Part shown: positions 55,338-58,731 of the stretch, in pieces
Position numbering within the stretch: position 1 is the stretch's first letter
How the letters are laid out: every line of letters begins with the position of its first letter
Assembly (NCBI GenBank): GCA_016283575.1
Contig: JAEEND010000001.1
Location: 1 to 58,731, forward strand
From: Lachnospiraceae bacterium
GTDB taxonomy: Bacteria; Bacillota; Clostridia; Lachnospirales; Lachnospiraceae
Direction: 5' to 3'
DNA length: 58,731 nt
The notes under the pieces: generated by a model
The model's database searches: none
What the model saw: only the letters and a program-made list of their open reading frames with translations
What the model was told of the DNA's origin: nothing
Position numbers and translations under genes: made by a program

Positions 55338-57149
55338 TCATTCAGTTATATATGATTTTACTTCTTCTTCGAACTTGTCTGCAACTTTTCGGAGACACGC
55401 TTTCATCTTTTCAGAGAACTCTCCGCATTCACCGTTTAAGATCATATTGATCGCATCATCACAGGTGTATGCGTCCTTGTATACACGTTTTGTTACCAGG
55501 GCGTCGTAGCAGTCCGCTACTGATACGATCTGCGCCGCAATAGGTATCTCTTCGCCCTTTAAGCCTTCAGGATAACCTCTTCCGTCATATTTTTCATGAT
55601 GATAACGGCAAATCTCATAACTTGTATTTAGATAATCCTCATCCCAGTCTCTGGGCGATTCCTTCAAAATATGACAGCCTCTTTCACAATGAGTCTTCAT
55701 GACATCGAATTCCTCGGGCGTAAGCTTTCCCGGTTTCAAAAGAATGGAATCAGGAATACAGATCTTACCCACATCATGCAAAGCGCTGGCTGATGCGATG
55801 AGCTGCACCTTTTCTTCCGTTAATCCATATTCAGGATAATCCTCCATAACCTGCTCGGCGAGATACTTGGTGAAATGACGCACTCTCTTGATATGCTCAC
55901 CGCTTTCAATGTCACGACCTTCGACAAGATTACCGAGAAGTTCGAGAATGTCATTGTTCATACGGCTCAGGGCTTCATTCTTTTCCTGAAGCTCCATGGT
56001 TCTTTCCGAAATAACATGCTCAAGATAAGCACGGTTCTTTATCACATTCTTGGTTTCTTCACTGACGGAATGGATACCCACCGTAAAGCCTGCCAGCCTG
56101 TTCCTTGCAAAAGAAGCAACAAACTTAATCTGATAGTAGCCTACTTCGCCATCGATCTCCGTTCGGAAATTGTAGAAGTATGCCGAATCCGCTTTCAGTG
56201 CGTTAAGGATCGAATCCTTGCCCATTCCTTCAATAAAGCCTTCTCTGTCATCCTTATGCACTACGTTATTGGCAAGAGCAAAGATCTTTTCCTTAAAGGA
56301 GCTTATTTCCTGCCACTCCGGAATGTGTTTTAAGAAAAAATCACTCATTCTGAAATCAACTGCAACCCAGTAACGGGTCTTAGCCGTATAGGTGATATAT
56401 GCGACCCATTCAAAGTCCATGGTAAGACCCAGGATCACATCATCAATGCTTGACTGCTTTTGCTGCTTTAAGTAGCTATTCTCGCCTTCATCGATGGAAT
56501 TCATCATAAAGGCATAAACATAGGCAAAGAATATAAAGGAATGACCTGTAAACCACTGAATGATAATACATACGATCAACGGAATGGAGATCACCGAGGT
56601 ATGATATGCATAGACCCGCGCATAGGTTTCTTTTTCCTTATATCCCTTATAAATACAAAGGGCAAAAGAAATAAGATAATAGAGCACCGCTACCATAAAT
56701 ATGACATGAGAACCGGGGCCCCGCACAATATTTCCATCTTTTATTGTAAAGAAAAATTCTGTTTTAAAATTGATAACAAAAGAAAAAGCAAAGATAAGAA
56801 TGCTTGCCAAAGTAACTATGCCCAGAGCTATTTTGTTTTTTTTACGCATACCCAGCATGTCGGCAGAATTATAAACAGATATCGCCGCCGAACATAATAT
56901 AAAAAGGTAGTAAATACATGCATAGAGATAAAGCCCGTTATCGGGAAGAAGATTTATATGATTGGTCCATACCACAAGAGCATCCACCGCAAAAAAGATG
57001 AATACAAGATAGTATACATACTCAATAAAATTTCTTTTGGAATTGGAAGAAACAACCTGTCTTTTGATCAAAAAACATATGAGAAAGAAAAGACATACAA
57101 GGTCTCTGATAAGAAAGTGTATCGATTTATAGTCAAAAACAAAGTCCAT
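55338..57149 (-). CDS. membrane-bound HD-GYP c-di-GMP phosphodiesterase
   Basis: A 603-aa protein. Six or seven TM helices (about 10-220) precede a sensor-like region (about 230-365), a coiled coil, and a complete HD-GYP domain (about 400-590). The motifs EHIKRVRHFTKYLA, LHDVGKICIPDSIL, THCERGCHIL, YHHEKYDGRGYPEGLKG and SVADCYDAL supply all expected metal ligands. HD-GYP enzymes hydrolyse c-di-GMP. GGGAGG stands 8 nt before the ATG. It lies upstream of the degenerate HD-GYP gene on the same strand with a 75-bp gap, so the pair may work together. Confidence 0.9.
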   Translation of the reverse strand: MDFVFDYKSIHFLIRDLVCLFFLICFLIKRQVVSSNSKRNFIEYVYYLVFIFFAVDALVVWTNHINLLPDNGLYLYACIYYLFILCSAAISVYNSADMLGMRKKNKIALGIVTLASILIFAFSFVINFKTEFFFTIKDGNIVRGPGSHVIFMVAVLYYLISFALCIYKGYKEKETYARVYAYHTSVISIPLIVCIIIQWFTGHSFIFFAYVYAFMMNSIDEGENSYLKQQKQSSIDDVILGLTMDFEWVAYITYTAKTRYWVAVDFRMSDFFLKHIPEWQEISSFKEKIFALANNVVHKDDREGFIEGMGKDSILNALKADSAYFYNFRTEIDGEVGYYQIKFVASFARNRLAGFTVGIHSVSEETKNVIKNRAYLEHVISERTMELQEKNEALSRMNNDILELLGNLVEGRDIESGEHIKRVRHFTKYLAEQVMEDYPEYGLTEEKVQLIASASALHDVGKICIPDSILLKPGKLTPEEFDVMKTHCERGCHILKESPRDWDEDYLNTSYEICRYHHEKYDGRGYPEGLKGEEIPIAAQIVSVADCYDALVTKRVYKDAYTCDDAINMILNGECGEFSEKMKACLRKVADKFEEEVKSYITE

Positions 57150-57214
57150 ACGCCGCGCCTCCCTATTAATCCGTATTAACAGAGTAGCACTGATTCATTA
57201 CGTAATAATTAATA

Positions 57215-57964
57215 CTAGAAGCTAAGTTTGATATTGATTTTACCGCTTTTTGTGGTACCGAGCACCTCGGATATCTTAAAACGGCCCTTGCCTCGAAGAG
57301 TTATCCTGTCACCCTCTTTAATAAGCTTGCTGCTGTTTTCCATTAATCGGCCGTTTAAGAAGATTTTCTTTTGTAAAAAGCACTCGATGGAATCTTTTCT
57401 TGAAAGATTATAAGCTCTTGAAACAACGGCATCTATCCGAAGGGACGGAACCTGAACAAGCTTTAAGATTTCGGGTTTTTCCGCGATCTCAGGAATCTCA
57501 GTTACGATAGAGACCTTAACAGCCGTATGCTTCACAAAAGAAAGATTATCGATGATATAAGATGCTATTTTCTCGTGGCAGAATACATAAGCTCTCTTAT
57601 CAAATACCTTGATATCACCAAGGACATCACGCTCGATCCCAAGATTCATAAGGGCACCGAGGAAGTCTCTGTGGGTCAATTTATCCGCAAACTTCTCGGC
57701 ATTAGGCTTAATAAGTAATATAGCGATGGGGAATTCCTCCGTATATCCAAGCTCTTCAGCGGATCCAAAGCGAACCATGATCCTTTCCTGATCGGTATCA
57801 TCAGAAAGAGTATAGGGAACTGACCCAATCTCAGGCAAAGCCTCATAAAAGCATGATAGATCAGCCTCACTTAAAAACTCAGTAAAAGTGAAGCGATTTT
57901 CCATATATGAGCGATTGGCAAGTTCAATGAATCGCTTTTTAAGAAGTAAAGAATCTTTATCCAT
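57215..57964 (-). CDS. ylmH: S4-domain RNA-binding protein YlmH/RqcP-like
   Basis: A 249-aa protein with an N-terminal YlmH-type region (about 1-165; LTHRDFLGALMNLGIERDVL, DIKVF) and a C-terminal S4 domain (about 172-249; LRIDAVVSRAYNLSRKDSIE, then IFLNGRL). The related B. subtilis protein binds stalled 50S subunits and helps ribosome quality control. It is usually in the sepF-divIVA cluster; here it stands alone next to tRNA genes. The ATG at 57964 has no good Shine-Dalgarno. Confidence 0.9.
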   Translation of the reverse strand: MDKDSLLLKKRFIELANRSYMENRFTFTEFLSEADLSCFYEALPEIGSVPYTLSDDTDQERIMVRFGSAEELGYTEEFPIAILLIKPNAEKFADKLTHRDFLGALMNLGIERDVLGDIKVFDKRAYVFCHEKIASYIIDNLSFVKHTAVKVSIVTEIPEIAEKPEILKLVQVPSLRIDAVVSRAYNLSRKDSIECFLQKKIFLNGRLMENSSKLIKEGDRITLRGKGRFKISEVLGTTKSGKINIKLSF

Positions 57965-57969
57965 AGTCG

Positions 57970-57997
57970 AATATACCTAAACAGTTTCAATATACAA
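57970..57997 (-). promoter_or_regulatory. candidate promoter of ylmH
   Basis: Minus strand TTGTAT (57997-57992), 16 bp, TATATT (57975-57970), 5 nt before the ATG. It overlaps the U-tract of the tRNA terminator. Confidence 0.4.
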
Positions 57998-58000
57998 AAA

Positions 58001-58021
58001 AGAAGTGCTAAAAGCACTTCT
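58001..58021 (-). terminator. terminator of the second tRNA cluster
   Basis: A 9-bp stem (AGAAGTGCT / AGCACTTCT) with AAA loop; minus strand ends TTTTTT. It lies 12 nt after tRNA-Leu(UAA). Confidence 0.85.
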
Positions 58022-58033
58022 CTTCCAATTTAA

Positions 58034-58119
58034 TGCCGGCGACCGGAATCGAACCGGTACGGGAGGTTAGTCCCGCAGGATTTTAAGTCCTGTGCGTCTG
58101 CCAGTTCCGCCACGCCGGC
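58034..58119 (-). tRNA. tRNA-Leu(UAA)
   Basis: 86 nt; acceptor GCCGGCG/CGCCGGC, loop CTTAAAA gives anticodon TAA, long variable arm, T-arm CCGGTTCGATTCCGG. No CCA encoded. Confidence 0.95.
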
Positions 58120-58141
58120 ATTCCTCAGAATGACTTCTGAA

Positions 58142-58214
58142 TGGGGCCTACAGGGCTCGAACCTGTGACCCTCTGCTTGTAAGGCAGATGCTCTCCCAGC
58201 TGAGCTAAGACCCC
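58142..58214 (-). tRNA. tRNA-Val(UAC)
   Basis: 73 nt; anticodon stem TCTGC/GCAGA, loop CTTACAA, anticodon TAC; discriminator A; no CCA encoded. Confidence 0.95.
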
Positions 58215-58232
58215 TTATTAAGTTTTGAGGAA

Positions 58233-58306
58233 CGACCCAGACGGGACTCGAACCCGTGACCTCCGCCGTGACAGGGCGGCGCTCTAACCAACTGAGCCAC
58301 TGGGCC
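58233..58306 (-). tRNA. tRNA-Asp(GUC)
   Basis: 74 nt; anticodon stem CCGCC/GGCGG, loop CTGTCAC, anticodon GTC; discriminator G; no CCA encoded. Confidence 0.95.
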
Positions 58307-58338
58307 ACATTAAGCAAAAGCTAATGCGTTAATATTAG

Positions 58339-58412
58339 TGGACCTTCGGGGACTCGAACCCAGGACCGACCGGTTATGAGCCGGTTGCTCTAACCAACTG
58401 AGCTAAAGGTCC
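58339..58412 (-). tRNA. tRNA with CAU anticodon (elongator Met or Ile2)
   Basis: 74 nt; perfect acceptor GGACCTT/AAGGTCC, anticodon stem ACCGG/CCGGT, loop CTCATAA, anticodon CAT. It is not an initiator (a 1-72 G-C pair is present). Met and lysidine-modified Ile2 cannot be told apart by reading alone. The T-stem CTGGG/CCCCG has one U-C mismatch. Confidence 0.85.
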
Positions 58413-58436
58413 AAAACCCTTGCGGGTCATAATAAA

Positions 58437-58508
58437 AGCCGATGAACGGACTCGAACCGTTAACCTGCTGATTACAAATCAGCTGCTCTGCCATTGAGCC
58501 ACATCGGC
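58437..58508 (-). tRNA. tRNA-Thr(UGU)
   Basis: 72 nt; acceptor GCCGATG/CATCGGC, loop TTTGTAA, anticodon TGT; discriminator U; no CCA encoded. Confidence 0.95.
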
Positions 58509-58530
58509 ATTTTCCTGCGCTACGAATTGA

Positions 58531-58559
58531 ATTTTATCGTATCACAAACATTTTGTAAA
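58531..58559 (-). promoter_or_regulatory. promoter of the Thr-Met-Asp-Val-Leu tRNA operon
   Basis: Minus strand TTTACA (58559-58554), 17 bp, TAAAAT (58536-58531), 22 nt before tRNA-Thr. Confidence 0.7.
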
Positions 58560-58606
58560 GTAAAAATACTTTATTTTTTAGAGGAAATTAAAATACCAAT
58601 TTCCAG

Positions 58607-58678
58607 TGACTCCGACGAGAATCGAACTCGTGTTACCGCCGTGAAAGGGCGATGTCTTAACCGCTTGACCACGGAGCC
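58607..58678 (-). tRNA. tRNA-Glu(UUC)
   Basis: 72 nt; acceptor GGCTCCG/CGGAGTC, loop CTTTCAC, anticodon TTC; T-arm ACGAGTTCGATTCTCGT. It is separated from tRNA-Thr by a 98-bp promoter region. Confidence 0.93.
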
Positions 58679-58683
58679 ATGAG

Positions 58684-58731
58684 CTCCCCGAGTAGGGTTT
58701 GAACCTACGACCCTCCGGTTAACAGCCGGAT
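58684..58731 (-). tRNA. tRNA-Asn(GUU), 3' part; cut by window edge
   Basis: The anticodon stem TCCGG/CCGGA with loop CTGTTAA (anticodon GTT), the T-arm GTAGGTTCAAACCCTAC and the acceptor 3' strand TCGGGGA with discriminator G are visible. The 5' half lies outside the window. Confidence 0.85.

Noticed and set aside
58030-58317. A 95-codon frame over tRNA-Leu, tRNA-Val and tRNA-Asp
   Set aside because: Translation of tRNA genes; all its bases are explained by the tRNAs and their terminator.
58556-58580. Hairpin TAAAGTA-AAAA-TACTTTA followed by T-run as a terminator between tRNA-Glu and tRNA-Thr
   Set aside because: The stem is almost all A-T, the T-run is on the strand with no upstream gene, and it overlaps the -35 box of the tRNA-Thr promoter.

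Overview
The window reads as a chromosomal segment of a low-to-moderate GC Gram-positive bacterium of the Clostridia, most likely Lachnospiraceae. The grounds are family-level resemblance of the proteins, AGGAGG-type ribosome binding sites, 15 tRNA genes without an encoded CCA tail, a DUF5057 protein beside a Gram-positive type IV pilus operon, and a membrane-anchored giant protein made of MBG/YDG-type repeats. Nearly all genes lie on the minus strand. The plus-strand genes are a gene tail at the left edge, a CYTH protein, a Dabb protein and an EamA-type transporter.

Layout. 1-3.6 kb: a small metabolic set (UDP-sugar pyrophosphorylase, DJ-1/PfpI protein, CYTH protein, MsrA, Dabb protein), most units ending in a clear intrinsic terminator. 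3.7-8.7 kb: a glycogen/maltodextrin operon (LacI-type regulator, glycogen phosphorylase, 4-alpha-glucanotransferase) whose promoter lies between two copies of a CG-centred palindrome, the probable operators. 8.7-9.0 kb: a decaying tandem array of about 71-bp units, each bounded by GGGATA/TATCCC inverted motifs. 9.0-11.1 kb: a PadR/DUF2812 pair with a palindrome inside its promoter, and a transporter that looks leaderless. 11.1-13.3 kb: a Nudix hydrolase and an ECF sigma factor followed by a protein joining an anti-sigma-like N-terminus to a TRIC/UPF0126 channel domain.

13.4-30.6 kb is one 17-kb type IV pilus operon. In transcription order it encodes the PilB ATPase, PilC, the major pilin, the prepilin peptidase, a minor pseudopilin, a PilM-PilN fusion, PilO, three large pilin-signal proteins (415, 716 and 903 aa, the last with an Ig-like region and a C-terminal F5/8C discoidin-like domain) and a 1317-aa DUF5057 secreted protein. 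No PilT-like retraction ATPase is in the window. 30.7-40.3 kb holds a 3122-aa surface protein with about 30 MBG/YDG-like repeats and a co-transcribed small two-TM protein. The two operons together look like a surface adhesion locus.

40.6-58.7 kb mixes housekeeping and signalling genes: an acyltransferase, leuS with a tRNA-Leu in its leader, a six-tRNA operon with a perfect consensus promoter, an operon of rlmL-like methyltransferase, amidase-like protein, rdgB and yfcE-like phosphoesterase, two hybrid histidine kinases, two HD-GYP proteins, deoD, ylmH and a second tRNA cluster cut by the right edge. Several signalling or enzyme-like proteins have lost key residues: one hybrid kinase lacks the H-box and Hpt histidines, the amidase-like protein lacks zinc ligands and its catalytic Glu, and one HD-GYP protein lacks most metal ligands. 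These suggest recruitment to non-catalytic roles. Family assignments rest on reading the sequence; no database search was run.
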